Notes: a model not told the origin generated them from the letters alone. Shown: positions 19,701 to 28,869, counted from the stretch's first letter. The stretch: DNA of 64,000 nucleotides from Bacteroidota bacterium (GCA_016715425.1 JADKAC010000003.1:124001-188000), one strand, 5' to 3'. Numbers and translations: made by a program.

Positions 19701-20041
19701 AAGATCCATTGTTGATTTATAAGTTTGAAGCATTTGAAATGTTTAAGAAAATGTTAAGTGAAGTAAATCATGAAATAGCCAATTTTATTTTCAAAGGAAA
19801 TATTCCAATCCGTTCTTCAGAAGAAGTGAAACAAGCACAAGCACAACGCACTAACTTAAGTCACATGAAAGAGAGCCGTGAAGATGCAGTAAGTCGTGGA
19901 CCGGGAGCAGTACGGACAAGTGGTGGTGAACAACAAAAACCGTTGGAACCTGTGCGAGTTGAAAAGAAAGTGGGTCGCAACGATGCATGCCCATGTGGAA
20001 GTGGTAAAAAATATAAAAACTGTCACGGAAAAGATGAATAG
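16733..20041 (+). CDS. secA: Preprotein translocase ATPase SecA
   Basis: SecA drives Sec-dependent export through SecYEG. I start at 16733 (MNFLSKSISKLFGGNKHEKD), the family-like N-terminus; an in-frame ATG at 16688 adds 15 non-conserved residues. Motifs: Walker A in MATGEGKTLVA, DEAD-type MVDEVDSVLVDDARTPLIISG, SATNMAGRGTDIKLG and the RGRAGRQGDPGSSEFYVSLED helicase end. A Bacteroidota-style insertion lies between the PPXD start and the RIIKIYEAQ region. The protein ends with the zinc-binding SEC-C motif DACPCGSGKKYKNCHG. About 1102 residues. deoC overlaps its last codons by 8 bp. Confidence 0.97.
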   Translation: MNFLSKSISKLFGGNKHEKDIKLIEPLVGEINAFYEKLQPLTNDQLRNKTNEFKATIAAFLKPIDDKVESMRSQADAMDMDSAEEKDDLYKQVDELIKERDKELEKVLLQILPEAFAVVKETAHRFSENKELVSNATQLDRDLTIHKDFIRIEGDKAIYSNTWDAAGGTIVWNMVHYDVQLIGGVVLHQGKIAEMATGEGKTLVATLPAYLNALPGLGVHIVTVNNYLALRDSEWNAPLFNFLGITIDCIDKHQPNSEERRKAYLNDITYGTNNEFGFDYLRDNMVRTSIEKVQRKHHYAMVDEVDSVLVDDARTPLIISGPVPKGDIQEFGNLKPRIIKIYEAQRKIANVFLTDAKRLYADGKTKEAGLALLRAYRALPKNTALIKFLSEQGARQLLLDTEGVYMAENNKRMPEIDKDLFFVIDERHNSVDLTDKGIELITESGEDPHFFIIPDVGAMVADIERSEKTKEEKVAEKDVLMQDFSIKSERIHSLQQLLKAYTLFEKDVEYVVMDGKVKIVDEQTGRILEGRRYSDGLHQAIESKENVKVEAATQTYATITLQNYFRMYHKLAGMTGTAETEAGELWEIYKLDVTVIPTNRAITRKDLEDYVYKTRKEKFNAVIARIDELVKAGRPVLVGTTSVEISELLSRMLQMKGVKHNVLNAKQHQREAEIVAEAGKTSSVTIATNMAGRGTDIKLGEGVKEAGGLAIIGTERHDSRRVDRQLRGRAGRQGDPGSSEFYVSLEDNLMRLFGSDRISKIMDTMGYKEGEVIQHGMITKSIERAQKKVEENNFGVRKRLLEYDDVMNSQRELIYRKRNHALQGERLAVDINNTLMDLCEEVVAAYYPDKDYEGFTLDVIRYFSTEPEISAKDFANDKQNVVAEKLYQSIKAFYKRKQKAQIDKVFPLIKDLYQTRGETLDNVIVPYTDSRKGVNVTVNLKKAYETEGWELAKAIERSITLIIIDEHWKEHLRSMDDLKQAVQGAVYEQKDPLLIYKFEAFEMFKKMLSEVNHEIANFIFKGNIPIRSSEEVKQAQAQRTNLSHMKESREDAVSRGPGAVRTSGGEQQKPLEPVRVEKKVGRNDACPCGSGKKYKNCHGKDE

Positions 20042-20705
20042 TACTGACGAAATATTTTTACTGCGCAATGCAATAGAACATACATTGTTGAAGCCGGATA
20101 TTGTAATTGATCAAATTGAAAAGTTGTGTAAAGAAGCTGCGGAATTTGGTTTTGGGGCAGTATGTATTCCTCCTTATTTTTTAGATGATACAAAAGAATT
20201 GTTGGGCGAAACAAAAATTCAGATTGCAACCGTTATCGGATTTCCATTTGGATATAATTCTATCATGTCGAAATTTGAAGAGGCCGAAGATGCATTATCC
20301 AGAGGAGCAGATCATTTAGATATTGTATTAAATATTGCAGCAATAAAAAATGCAGATTATGATACGGTGAACAATGAAATGGAAATGTTTACCAAGTTAG
20401 TACATAGCGAAAACAAGATTATAAAATGCATTGCCGAAACGGGATTGCTGAATGAAATAGAAATTGATTTAGTTTGTAAACTCGCCAATGATTATGGTAT
20501 TGATTATCTCAAAACATCAACAGGAATAAATGCCCCCGGAGCTGATTTAGAAACAGTGCGAATGATGCGGAAGGTATTGGATAAAAAAATAAAAATAAAA
20601 GCATCCGGTGGCATACGCACAAAAGAACAAGCAATCGCATTTTTAGCTTCCGGTGCAGATAGAATAGGCACAAGTAATGGTGTGGCGATAATGCAAGAAA
20701 TTTGA
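20034..20705 (+). CDS. deoC: Deoxyribose-phosphate aldolase
   Basis: DeoC cleaves 2-deoxyribose-5-phosphate to acetaldehyde and glyceraldehyde-3-phosphate in deoxynucleoside breakdown. The start is the ATG at 20034 (MNSTDEIFLLRNAIEHTLLKPD), which overlaps the secA stop by 8 bp; the longer open frame from 19896 lies inside secA and is not used. Motifs: Schiff-base lysine in DYLKTSTGI and the KASGGIRT phosphate loop, plus VIGFPFGYN and DHLDIVLNI. 223 residues, normal for the family. The overlap with secA points to translational coupling, an unusual functional pairing. Confidence 0.95.
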   Translation: MNSTDEIFLLRNAIEHTLLKPDIVIDQIEKLCKEAAEFGFGAVCIPPYFLDDTKELLGETKIQIATVIGFPFGYNSIMSKFEEAEDALSRGADHLDIVLNIAAIKNADYDTVNNEMEMFTKLVHSENKIIKCIAETGLLNEIEIDLVCKLANDYGIDYLKTSTGINAPGADLETVRMMRKVLDKKIKIKASGGIRTKEQAIAFLASGADRIGTSNGVAIMQEI

Positions 20706-20878
20706 TTTGCTGTATTTAAAACTAGCCGTAAAGAACGCTAAGAGAAAAAAACGCAAAGTGCGCAAAGCAATTTAAAAAAGAATTGGCGGGACATCAACCT
20801 TGGAGAGAACCTTCCATCGGCTAATTGGCTAATCAGCTAATCAACTCATCAGCTAATTATCATTCGCACATTTTCACA
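20706..20878. repeat. Intergenic word repeats (gctaat family)
   Basis: Between the convergent deoC and uvrA genes lies a stretch with aacgctaagag..acgcaaag and then ggctaattggctaatcagc, aactcatcagctaatt words. No ORF or RNA gene is visible. Confidence 0.65.
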
Positions 20879-23767
20879 TTAAATCAATTCGTCTTTCAAA
20901 TAAAATCCGGTATAACTTTCTTTGATAGTTGCAAGTTCTTCGGGTGTGCCTTCGGCAATTATATATCCGCCACCATTGCCACCTTCGGGACCAAGATCAA
21001 TGATATGATCGGCAAGTTTTATTACATCCAGATTATGTTCTATAATTAAAACCGTATTGCCTTTATCCACCAAACTATTTACAACTTCCATCAACACTCG
21101 TATATCTTCAAAATGCAAACCCGTTGTTGGTTCATCTAAAATATATACGGTATTGCCTGTATCCTTTCTGCTTAATTCTTCTGCAAGTTTTACCCGCTGT
21201 GCTTCTCCACCTGAAAGTGTTGTGGAAGATTGTCCGAGATGAATATATCCCAATCCAACATCCTGCAATGTTTTTACTTTACGATAAATTTTCGGATGAT
21301 TTTCAAAAAATTCTACTGACTGATCAACAGTTAAATTGAGAACGTCGGCAATATTTTTTCCTTTGAAATAAATCTCCAACGTCTCACGATTATATCTTTT
21401 ACCTCTGCACTTTTCACACTCCACATTTACATCCGGCAGAAAATTCATTTCAATAGTTTTCATACCATTCCCATCACACACATCACATCTTCCTGCCTTC
21501 ACATTAAATGAAAATCTACCTGCTGCATAACCACGAATTTTTGCCTCCGGAACTAATGCAAATAAATTTCTTATTTCGGTAAACACATCAATATATGTTA
21601 CAGGATTGGAACGTGGTGTACGACCAATTGGGGCCTGATCTATTTCAATCACTTTATCTACATGTTGCAATCCTGAAATGCGAGTATAACGCAATGGTTT
21701 TTTATTCGATTTATAAAAATGATTTTGCATAATAGGAAACAACGTACTATTTATCACACTGGATTTTCCACTACCCGAAACTCCTGTTATACAAACTAAT
21801 TTACCTAATGGAATATTGATTGTAACATCTTTTAAATTATGTCCTCTTGCCCCTTGCAAACTAATATGATTTCCATTGCCCTTTCTTCTGTGTTCAGGAA
21901 CAGGAATTGTTTTTTCATTGCGTAAATATTTTGCAGTTAAAGAATTTTGTGCTTTAAAAACAACAGGCTCTCCGGCGGCAACAATTTTACCACCATGCAC
22001 TCCTGCACCCGGACCGATATCAATAATATAATCTGCATGTTCCATCATTTCTTTATCATGCTCTACAACAAGAACTGTATTTCCTGTATCACGCAAATCA
22101 TACAAAGCTTGTATCAATCTTTGATTATCCCGTTGATGCAAACCAATAGAAGGTTCATCTAAAATATAAGTGATGCCCACAAGCTGAGAACCTATTTGTG
22201 TTGCCAATCGAATACGTTGTGATTCTCCTCCGGATAAAGTACGTGATGCACGATCAAGTGTAAGATATTCCAATCCTACATTTTTAATAAATCCGATGCG
22301 TGCACGAATTTCTTTTAAAATATCTTTTGCAATAATTTGTTGTTTTGCATTCATGTGTTCTTCCACATGTTCAAACCAATCTAATGCTTCATTAATATCC
22401 AACTGTACAATTTCACTGATATTTTTTTCTGCAATTTTAAAATACAGCGACTCATTTTTTAATCTTGTTCCATTGCAACTATCACATGTTGTTTTCTCCA
22501 TAAATTCTTCTGCCCAACGCCGCATATTTTCAGAAATAGAATCATTGAAACAACGCTTAATTAAATGTGTCAATCCGCCATGTTCCAAAGTGTACCAGCG
22601 ATCAATATTTGCCATGCTCACTTCTTCTTCATCAATGGCATCTCTGCCTTTTGCATTGCCATATAAAATTTCATTCAATGCATTTTTCGGAATGTTTTTT
22701 ATAGCCGTTGATAATGAAAATTTATACTTTCTTGCAATGGATTGTACTTGCTGAAATAATGTATTATCTCTGTAATCACCCAAGGGAACAATACCACCCG
22801 AATTAAGTGTAACATCTTCATCGGGAATCATCAGTTTATAATTGGTTTCATACACTACACCAAGCCCTTTGCATTTCGGACAAGCACCATAAGGCGAGTT
22901 AAATGAAAATGTATTTGGCGATGGTTCTTCATAAGAAATTCCGGAAGTAAGACACATCAATTTTTTACTGTAATTGATAATAGTTTCTTTATCATTTTCC
23001 TTTACCATTATCAAATCTTTTCCCGCACGCAATGCCTGAGTTACACTTTGATTGATGCGTTGAATATCATCCGCATCAGTTTTAAATCTGTCAATTACTA
23101 TTTCAATATCATGCACTTTATATCTATCCACCTGCATCTTCGGAACCAGATCTTTTATCTCTCCATCAATACGCACTTTTAAATATCCCTGCTTGCGAAT
23201 CTGCTCAAATAATTCACGGTAATGTCCTTTGCGGCCACGAACCACAGGTGCTAATAACACAATGCGTTTGCCTTTAAATTTTTTAATAATATTTTCTACA
23301 ATTTGCTCTTCAGTAAAACGCACCATTTTATCACCGGTGGTAAAACTATATGCATCGCTTGCCCGTGCAAAAAGCAATCGCATGAAATCATAAATTTCTG
23401 TTACTGTTCCAACTGTAGATCTCGGATTTTTATTAGTTGTTTTTTGTTCGATAGAAATTACCGGACTCAGGCCTGTGATATTATCTACGTCAGGTCGTTC
23501 CATGTTGCCGATAAATTGTTGCGCATAGGAAGAAAAACTTTCCATATATCTGCGTTGCCCTTCCGAATAAATAGTATCGAATGCAAGCGAACTTTTTCCA
23601 CTGCCACTTACGCCTGTAATTACCACCAAACTATTGCGTGGAATTTTAATATCAATATTTTTCAGATTGTGTACTCGGGCGCCGGTTACTTCTAGGTAAG
23701 GAATTTCATGTTCGGCAATTTCAGACGGGATATGTTTTTTATTTATCTTATTCACGTGTTCTCTCAA
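20879..23767 (-). CDS. uvrA: Excinuclease ABC subunit A
   Basis: UvrA is the damage-recognition ATPase of nucleotide excision repair. The 962-residue protein has two ABC units. Walker A motifs are GVSGSGKSSLAFDT near the N-terminus and GVSGSGKSSVINSTLF in the second half; signature motifs are LSGGESQRIRLA and LSGGEAQRVKLAEEL. Zinc modules CDSCNGTRL and CDVCDGNG..CEKCRGKRYN are present. Length is normal. It heads a neighbourhood of DNA-damage genes (dnaE-type polymerase, dinB, S24 regulator). No copy of the GTCA-N7-TGAC element of the S24 gene is seen upstream. Confidence 0.97.
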   Translation of the reverse strand: MREHVNKINKKHIPSEIAEHEIPYLEVTGARVHNLKNIDIKIPRNSLVVITGVSGSGKSSLAFDTIYSEGQRRYMESFSSYAQQFIGNMERPDVDNITGLSPVISIEQKTTNKNPRSTVGTVTEIYDFMRLLFARASDAYSFTTGDKMVRFTEEQIVENIIKKFKGKRIVLLAPVVRGRKGHYRELFEQIRKQGYLKVRIDGEIKDLVPKMQVDRYKVHDIEIVIDRFKTDADDIQRINQSVTQALRAGKDLIMVKENDKETIINYSKKLMCLTSGISYEEPSPNTFSFNSPYGACPKCKGLGVVYETNYKLMIPDEDVTLNSGGIVPLGDYRDNTLFQQVQSIARKYKFSLSTAIKNIPKNALNEILYGNAKGRDAIDEEEVSMANIDRWYTLEHGGLTHLIKRCFNDSISENMRRWAEEFMEKTTCDSCNGTRLKNESLYFKIAEKNISEIVQLDINEALDWFEHVEEHMNAKQQIIAKDILKEIRARIGFIKNVGLEYLTLDRASRTLSGGESQRIRLATQIGSQLVGITYILDEPSIGLHQRDNQRLIQALYDLRDTGNTVLVVEHDKEMMEHADYIIDIGPGAGVHGGKIVAAGEPVVFKAQNSLTAKYLRNEKTIPVPEHRRKGNGNHISLQGARGHNLKDVTINIPLGKLVCITGVSGSGKSSVINSTLFPIMQNHFYKSNKKPLRYTRISGLQHVDKVIEIDQAPIGRTPRSNPVTYIDVFTEIRNLFALVPEAKIRGYAAGRFSFNVKAGRCDVCDGNGMKTIEMNFLPDVNVECEKCRGKRYNRETLEIYFKGKNIADVLNLTVDQSVEFFENHPKIYRKVKTLQDVGLGYIHLGQSSTTLSGGEAQRVKLAEELSRKDTGNTVYILDEPTTGLHFEDIRVLMEVVNSLVDKGNTVLIIEHNLDVIKLADHIIDLGPEGGNGGGYIIAEGTPEELATIKESYTGFYLKDELI

Positions 23768-23791
23768 CTAAACTTGATTAAAAAATTGCTG

Positions 23792-23799
23792 CAAAGTTA
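23792..23799 (-). promoter_or_regulatory. Candidate -7 box for uvrA
   Basis: The minus strand reads TAACTTTG here, a perfect TAnnTTTG -7 box, 24 bp before the uvrA ATG. The -33 TTTG is not obvious. Confidence 0.5.
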
Positions 23800-23839
23800 C
23801 CGCTTTAAAAAGTGATTTACTTGATACGGCTGAATGTTT

Positions 23840-26803
23840 CTATATATATTGCGGTGTTTTTACAGTGAGTGCTTGCATCCATTCCACTTCAACAGAATAT
23901 ACACCGAAATCATCCACTACTTTTCCTTTAATGTGGTAACAACATTTTCCCTGAAAGCGATATTTTTTTGCCACCGGTGGAAAATGTATGGTATCTAACC
24001 AATGCCCATGTATGTCAACGAAGGTGCCGAAATACATTACATCACCTTTTATGGTAGCAGTGTATTTGCGGGTAACGTAATAAGCCACTATTTCTACTTT
24101 TTTGCCAATATGTTTTTCAAGATCGACAGCATTCACTAAGTTGTGATTTAATATTTCCTGATTGGCAATAAGTGCAAATGGTGATGTGAGTGGAAATCCT
24201 AAAATCTGAATTTCGTCCCAGGCATTTTGCAAAGTATCTTCAAACAATTCCGGGAATTGAAATACTTCACTTTTTTCCGGAGGAAATAATTCTTTTGCGG
24301 GAGAAGTTTTTTTTGTTTTGTTTAATCGCATATAAGCTTCGATTAATAACGTATGTTTTGGGATTTCTGTAAAACGAAATGCATTTATCTGAATTAAAAT
24401 TTCTAATTGCTCCAATGAAATTTCTACCCGCAATAAAAAATCATCCAGACTTTTAAAACTTCCATTTAATAAGCGTTCATGTAAAATATTTTCAATCACT
24501 TTACTTTCAAAATTTTGCATGTGTTGAAAGCCGAGATAAATTGTATCACTATAAATTACAGTTTCATTATAACTTAAATTCACACACGGTGCTTCTATTT
24601 TTGCTCCCTGCATTTTTGCTTCATGCACATATAATTCCGTGCTATAAAATCCGCCGAAATTATTTATTACGCCCACCATAAATTCATGCGGATAATATGT
24701 TTTTAAATATAAACTTTGATAACTCTCAACAGCATAAGATGCACTATGTCCTTTTGCAAATGAATAACCCGCAAAACTTTCTATCTGATGCCATACATCT
24801 TTCATTAATTCTTCTGTATAACCCTGACTTCTACAGTTCTCAAAATACTTTTCACGAATGCGTTGAAACTCTTCTTTCGATCTATATTTTCCACTCATAC
24901 CACGACGCAACACATCTGCTTCGCTCAATGTAAGTTTTGCAAAATGATGCGCTACTTTAATCACATCTTCCTGATATACCATCACACCATAAGTATCGGG
25001 CATAATATTTCCCATTACCTGATGAATATCTTTTCTGCTTTCCGGAAAACGATGCCGCTGAATAAATGTGCGCATCATTCCCGAACGGGCAACACCCGGA
25101 CGAATGATAGAACTTGCAGCAACTAAGTTTAAATAATCGCTTGTTTTCAACTTGCATAATAGAGTGCGCATTGCAGGTGACTCAATATAAAAACAACCGA
25201 TAGCATCACCAACGGATAATCGTTTATTTAATAGTGGATCTTTTTTAAATGTTTCTGTTTGTGAAATATCAATTGCTATATTTTTATTTTCTTTTACTAA
25301 TTGAATGGTGTCTTTAATATGTCCTAAACCCCGCTGACTTAAAATATCAAATTTGTATAATCCAATATCTTCTGCCACATACATATCAAATTGTACTGTT
25401 GGAAATCCTTTAGGTGGTAGGTACGTTGGTGAATAATAATAAATGGGTTTTTCTGAAATTAATATACCGCTGGAATGTATGCTGAGCATGTTGGGAAAAC
25501 GATAAATAAATTCACCGTAATTATAAATACTCTGCGCAATGCGATCCGGAATTTTTGCAGCATTAAAATTTTCTTCACCATAGAGTTTTATCAATGCATC
25601 AATTTCATTTTTCGGTAAGCCAAACGTTTTTGCTACTTCACGAATAAAAGATTTTTCTTTAAACTCCGAATACGTACCTAACAATGCTGTATGTTCATGT
25701 GTGTATTTATTGAAAATATATTCGGTTACATCATTGCGATCTTTCCATGAAAAATCAATATCAAAATCAGGGGGCGTTTCCCGAAATAAATTAATAAACC
25801 GTTCGAAATATAAATCGAGTTCAATCGGATCCACATCCGTAATGCGCAGACAATATGCAATTAAACTATTGGCGCCGCTTCCACGACCAATGCAGAAGTA
25901 ACCCTGTCGTCGTGCATATTCCACCAGATCCCAATTGATAAGAAAATAACAGACAAATCCTTTTTTAATAACAATATCCAATTCTTTATTTACCCGATCC
26001 AGCAGTGTTTTATTTACTTTGCCATAACGCTTGCGCACTCCTTCAAAAGTTAATTGCAACAGCAGGTCCATATCTTCTTTTTCATTGCCGGTAAAATGCA
26101 GTTTGTTTTTATTGACACCAAATTCAAAATCGAATTGACAATCAGCTAAAATATTTTCTGCATTCTTTAATAAAAATTCAAAGCCTTCAAATTGTTTTTT
26201 TAGTTGATCATAATTATAAAAAATTTCTGTGGGTGAAGCAAGCGTGATTGCATCCAATTTTGTGATGATAGTATTGTGATTAATCGCCTGTAAAATGCGA
26301 TGTGCATTGTGATCTTTTTTTCCACCAAAACTCACCGGATTTAGTGCTATTAACTTTTTTGTATAGCGTTTGTATTTTGAAAATTTCAACCGATTTAATT
26401 GTTCAGGTCGCACACCGATAAAATCATTTTCTTCCAGCACATAATTTTTATCCGCATTAAAAGGATAAATAAAATATGTATTGTCAATGTGCGGAGCAAT
26501 TTCGGGCAATGCTTTTTTTGCAAGCAGATGTTCTGATAAAAAACGATTGAGTGCAGCAAGACCTTCATGATTTTTTGCAATGCCGATATACAATTGCTGA
26601 TCATCATTTCTGAAATCAATTCCGGGCACCACATGTATATTTTTATTGCGGGCATGTTTCAATAATTCAAACCAACCGGAAGTATTATTAATGTCAGTAA
26701 GTGCAAATGATTTTATACCACACTCCTCAGCTTGTGCAAGCAATCGCTGAATGGATAATGTTCCGTATCGCAGACTATAATATGAATGGGTGTTGAGGTA
26801 CAT
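23840..26803 (-). CDS. DNA polymerase III alpha-type polymerase, short form (DnaE2/ImuC-like)
   Basis: The 987-residue protein is a C-family DNA polymerase. It has an N-terminal PHP domain (about 1-200), then the palm with GRGSGANSLIAYCLRITDVDP at about 307-326 and catalytic aspartates in PPDFDIDFSW (Asp348, Asp350), followed by the ADVLRRGMSGK and GYSFAKGHSASYAVESYQ segments of the finger/thumb region. The C-terminus contains an OB-fold-like stretch (KKVEIVAYYVTRKYTATIKGDVMYFGTFVDIHG). It is shorter than the replicative DnaE (about 1160). In the PHP domain the first metal-binding H-x-H reads N-T-H. Size, and position next to dinB and an S24 regulator, suggest a translesion/mutagenesis role. 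The replicative DnaE is presumably elsewhere. Confidence 0.85.
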   Translation of the reverse strand: MYLNTHSYYSLRYGTLSIQRLLAQAEECGIKSFALTDINNTSGWFELLKHARNKNIHVVPGIDFRNDDQQLYIGIAKNHEGLAALNRFLSEHLLAKKALPEIAPHIDNTYFIYPFNADKNYVLEENDFIGVRPEQLNRLKFSKYKRYTKKLIALNPVSFGGKKDHNAHRILQAINHNTIITKLDAITLASPTEIFYNYDQLKKQFEGFEFLLKNAENILADCQFDFEFGVNKNKLHFTGNEKEDMDLLLQLTFEGVRKRYGKVNKTLLDRVNKELDIVIKKGFVCYFLINWDLVEYARRQGYFCIGRGSGANSLIAYCLRITDVDPIELDLYFERFINLFRETPPDFDIDFSWKDRNDVTEYIFNKYTHEHTALLGTYSEFKEKSFIREVAKTFGLPKNEIDALIKLYGEENFNAAKIPDRIAQSIYNYGEFIYRFPNMLSIHSSGILISEKPIYYYSPTYLPPKGFPTVQFDMYVAEDIGLYKFDILSQRGLGHIKDTIQLVKENKNIAIDISQTETFKKDPLLNKRLSVGDAIGCFYIESPAMRTLLCKLKTSDYLNLVAASSIIRPGVARSGMMRTFIQRHRFPESRKDIHQVMGNIMPDTYGVMVYQEDVIKVAHHFAKLTLSEADVLRRGMSGKYRSKEEFQRIREKYFENCRSQGYTEELMKDVWHQIESFAGYSFAKGHSASYAVESYQSLYLKTYYPHEFMVGVINNFGGFYSTELYVHEAKMQGAKIEAPCVNLSYNETVIYSDTIYLGFQHMQNFESKVIENILHERLLNGSFKSLDDFLLRVEISLEQLEILIQINAFRFTEIPKHTLLIEAYMRLNKTKKTSPAKELFPPEKSEVFQFPELFEDTLQNAWDEIQILGFPLTSPFALIANQEILNHNLVNAVDLEKHIGKKVEIVAYYVTRKYTATIKGDVMYFGTFVDIHGHWLDTIHFPPVAKKYRFQGKCCYHIKGKVVDDFGVYSVEVEWMQALTVKTPQYI

Positions 26804-27127
26804 TTTTTTTTGGCTGTTGGCTATTGGCCGTTAGCTTTTGGCAGTTGGCTGTTGGCGAAAAACATTGACCATAGACTTTTTAAATTGACAATTGACAGTT
26901 GACAATTGACAATGAAAAAAGAGTTTCGGATTTCGGGTTTCAAGTTCCAAGTTTCAAGTTTCGGGCTTCAAGTTTCGTGTTTCCACTTTAAGGTTTTTCG
27001 ATTCAACAGTTCAACAGTTCTACAATTCTCCAGTTCTACAATTCGACAGTTACACAATTATCACATTCGCACATCGGCTAATCGGCTAATCATCACATCA
27101 GCTAATCTCAATACCCGATACCCAATA
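26804..27127. repeat. Intergenic word repeats between dinB and dnaE-type gene
   Basis: This 324-bp gap consists of the window's word families in a row: ttggctgttggctattggcc, aattgacaattgacagttgac, ttcaagtttcaagtttcggg, caacagttcaacagttc and cggctaatcggctaatc. It follows the end of dinB (27128) and precedes the polymerase start (26803). No ORF, RNA gene or convincing terminator is seen. Confidence 0.75.
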
Positions 27128-28312
27128 CTATTTCTTCACTCCATTAAAAGGATTAAACTCTCTGAAATGATATCCCAAACTACCGGCACGCATCACAGCA
27201 TCTCGTCCATGTTTATTCCGCATTTTATCCATTGCCTGATATAATCGAATTAAGTGTTCAGAATCTTCCAAAAGATTTATCTGATAACCACCGCTTACCA
27301 ATCCGCTGAAGCGCACACCAATCAATCTTACTAATGTGCGGCGGGTATAGAGTTTTTCAAACAATTCTTTCACTCGTGCTATCAGCGAATGATCAGTGGA
27401 AGTGTAGGGAATGCGACTTTGTGTGGTATGTGTTTCAAAATCGGAGTAGCGCAACTTTACTGTTATCACCGAAGTGAGTTTCCCTTCTTTGCGCAATTGG
27501 TAAGCAAGTTTTTCTGTCATAGCCACTAATATGTTGCGCAAGCGATTTACATCAATTGTATCCTGATCAAAAGTTTCTTCGGTAGAAATTGATTTGCGGC
27601 GGCTGTGTACTTCCACCGGTGTGTTGTCAATACCATTTGCTTTGCGCCAAATCGTACTGCCATTTTCACCCAGAATATTTTCCATTACTTTCATCGGCAT
27701 CTCCTGAACCGTTTTAATAGTAACTATTCCCATGCGTCGTAATGTGTCGGCAGTTTTATCTCCCACCATCGGAATTTTTTTTACAGACAGCGGCGCAAGA
27801 AATGTTTTTTCGCAACCGTAATCTATTTTCATTTGGTTATTCGGTTTTGCCTGACCGGTAGCAATTTTCGAAACGGTTTTATTTTCTGATAATCCAAGAG
27901 AAATCGGCAGCCCGGATTCTTTAATAATTTTTTGTCGCAATTCAGTAGCATACATGTAGCAACCGAAGAAGCGATCCATGCCGCTGAGGTCGATATAAAA
28001 TTCATCAATAGAAGATTTTTCATACGCCGGAACACTCTCTTCAATAATGTCGGTTATCAGGTCCGAGTAATGGGTGTAATGCTCATAATCACCACGAACC
28101 ACAATAGCCTCAGGACATAAATTTTTTGCCATCTTCATCGGCATAGCGCTGTGGATACCAAAGCGGCGGGCTTCATAACTACACGATGCTACCACACCTC
28201 GGCCGCTGCTGCCACCCACAAGCACAGGTTTGCCGAGAAGCCGACTGTCTTTCAGTCGCTCAACAGACACGAAGAAAGTGTCGAGATCCATATGTACTAC
28301 GGTGCGGGTCAT
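27128..28312 (-). CDS. dinB: DNA polymerase IV (Y-family)
   Basis: Y-family translesion polymerase, 394 residues. Catalytic acids are intact: Asp9 and Asp11 in HMDLDTFF, and Asp103-Glu104 in SSIDEFYIDLSG. The palm/finger part is followed by the thumb and little finger, with the region EETFDQDTIDVNRL typical of DinB. The end has GGYQINLLEDSEH, which could be an internal clamp-binding QxxLL-type motif; no classic C-terminal clamp motif is present. It is an active-type Pol IV, unlike ImuB proteins, which lack the catalytic acids. It sits beside the dnaE-type polymerase, as in the mutagenesis cassettes. The start at 28312 lies directly against the palindromic repeat array. Confidence 0.94.
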   Translation of the reverse strand: MTRTVVHMDLDTFFVSVERLKDSRLLGKPVLVGGSSGRGVVASCSYEARRFGIHSAMPMKMAKNLCPEAIVVRGDYEHYTHYSDLITDIIEESVPAYEKSSIDEFYIDLSGMDRFFGCYMYATELRQKIIKESGLPISLGLSENKTVSKIATGQAKPNNQMKIDYGCEKTFLAPLSVKKIPMVGDKTADTLRRMGIVTIKTVQEMPMKVMENILGENGSTIWRKANGIDNTPVEVHSRRKSISTEETFDQDTIDVNRLRNILVAMTEKLAYQLRKEGKLTSVITVKLRYSDFETHTTQSRIPYTSTDHSLIARVKELFEKLYTRRTLVRLIGVRFSGLVSGGYQINLLEDSEHLIRLYQAMDKMRNKHGRDAVMRAGSLGYHFREFNPFNGVKK

Positions 28313-28869
28313 AACTCACCCCCAGCCCCTCTCTTGGGAAGAGAGGGGAAAGGGTTTCGTTTTTTTTAATGTGAATTTTTCTGTTTCATATTTTTAAATC
28401 GTGTGGGTTTTCAACTCACCCCCGGCCCCTCTCTTTGGAAGAGAGGGGGGAAATGGGATTTTATTTTTAATGGTTTTTATTCTGTTTCATGTTTTATATC
28501 GTGTGGGTTTTCAACTCACCCCCGGCCCCTCTCTTTGGAAGAGAGGGGGGAATGGCGTTTGGTTTTTAATGTGAATCTTCTGTTTCATAGTTTATGTTGT
28601 GTGTGCTTTCAACTCACCCCCAACCCCTCTCTTTGGAAGAGAGGGGGGAAATGTGATTTGTTTTTTTTAATGTGAATTTTTTGGTTTCATCTATAATCTT
28701 GTGTGTGTTTTCAACTCACCCCCGGCCCCTCTCTTGGGAAGAGAGGGGGAATGGTTTCGTTTTTTTTAAATGTGAGTTTTTCTGTTTCATAGTTAATGTT
28801 GTGTGTGTTTTCAACTCACCCCCGACCCCTCTCTTTGGAAGAGAGGGGGGAAATGTGATTTGTTTTCTT
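28313..28869. repeat. Array of six ~100-bp repeats with a strong palindromic core
   Basis: Six direct copies occur, with stems starting at 28326, 28426, 28526, 28624, 28726 and 28826 (periods 98-102). Each core has the format CTCACCCCC(A/G)(A/G)CCCCTCTC, a 7-nt loop (TTTGGAA or TTGGGAA), then GAGAGGGG, giving a perfect 8-bp stem. The sequence between cores (an atgtgaattttctgtttcat type stretch) is also conserved, so the whole unit is repeated. The open frames across it are repeat products, not genes. Cores of this type are common palindromes in bacterial intergenic DNA. Confidence 0.9.

Noticed and set aside
27128..28312. ImuB instead of DinB
   Set aside because: The catalytic acids (Asp9, Asp11, Asp103, Glu104) are intact, whereas ImuB proteins lack them.
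28313..28869. CRISPR-like regular array
   Set aside because: The 'spacers' between the palindromic cores are themselves conserved copies, the period is about 100 bp, and no cas gene is near. It is a tandem repeat, not a CRISPR array.
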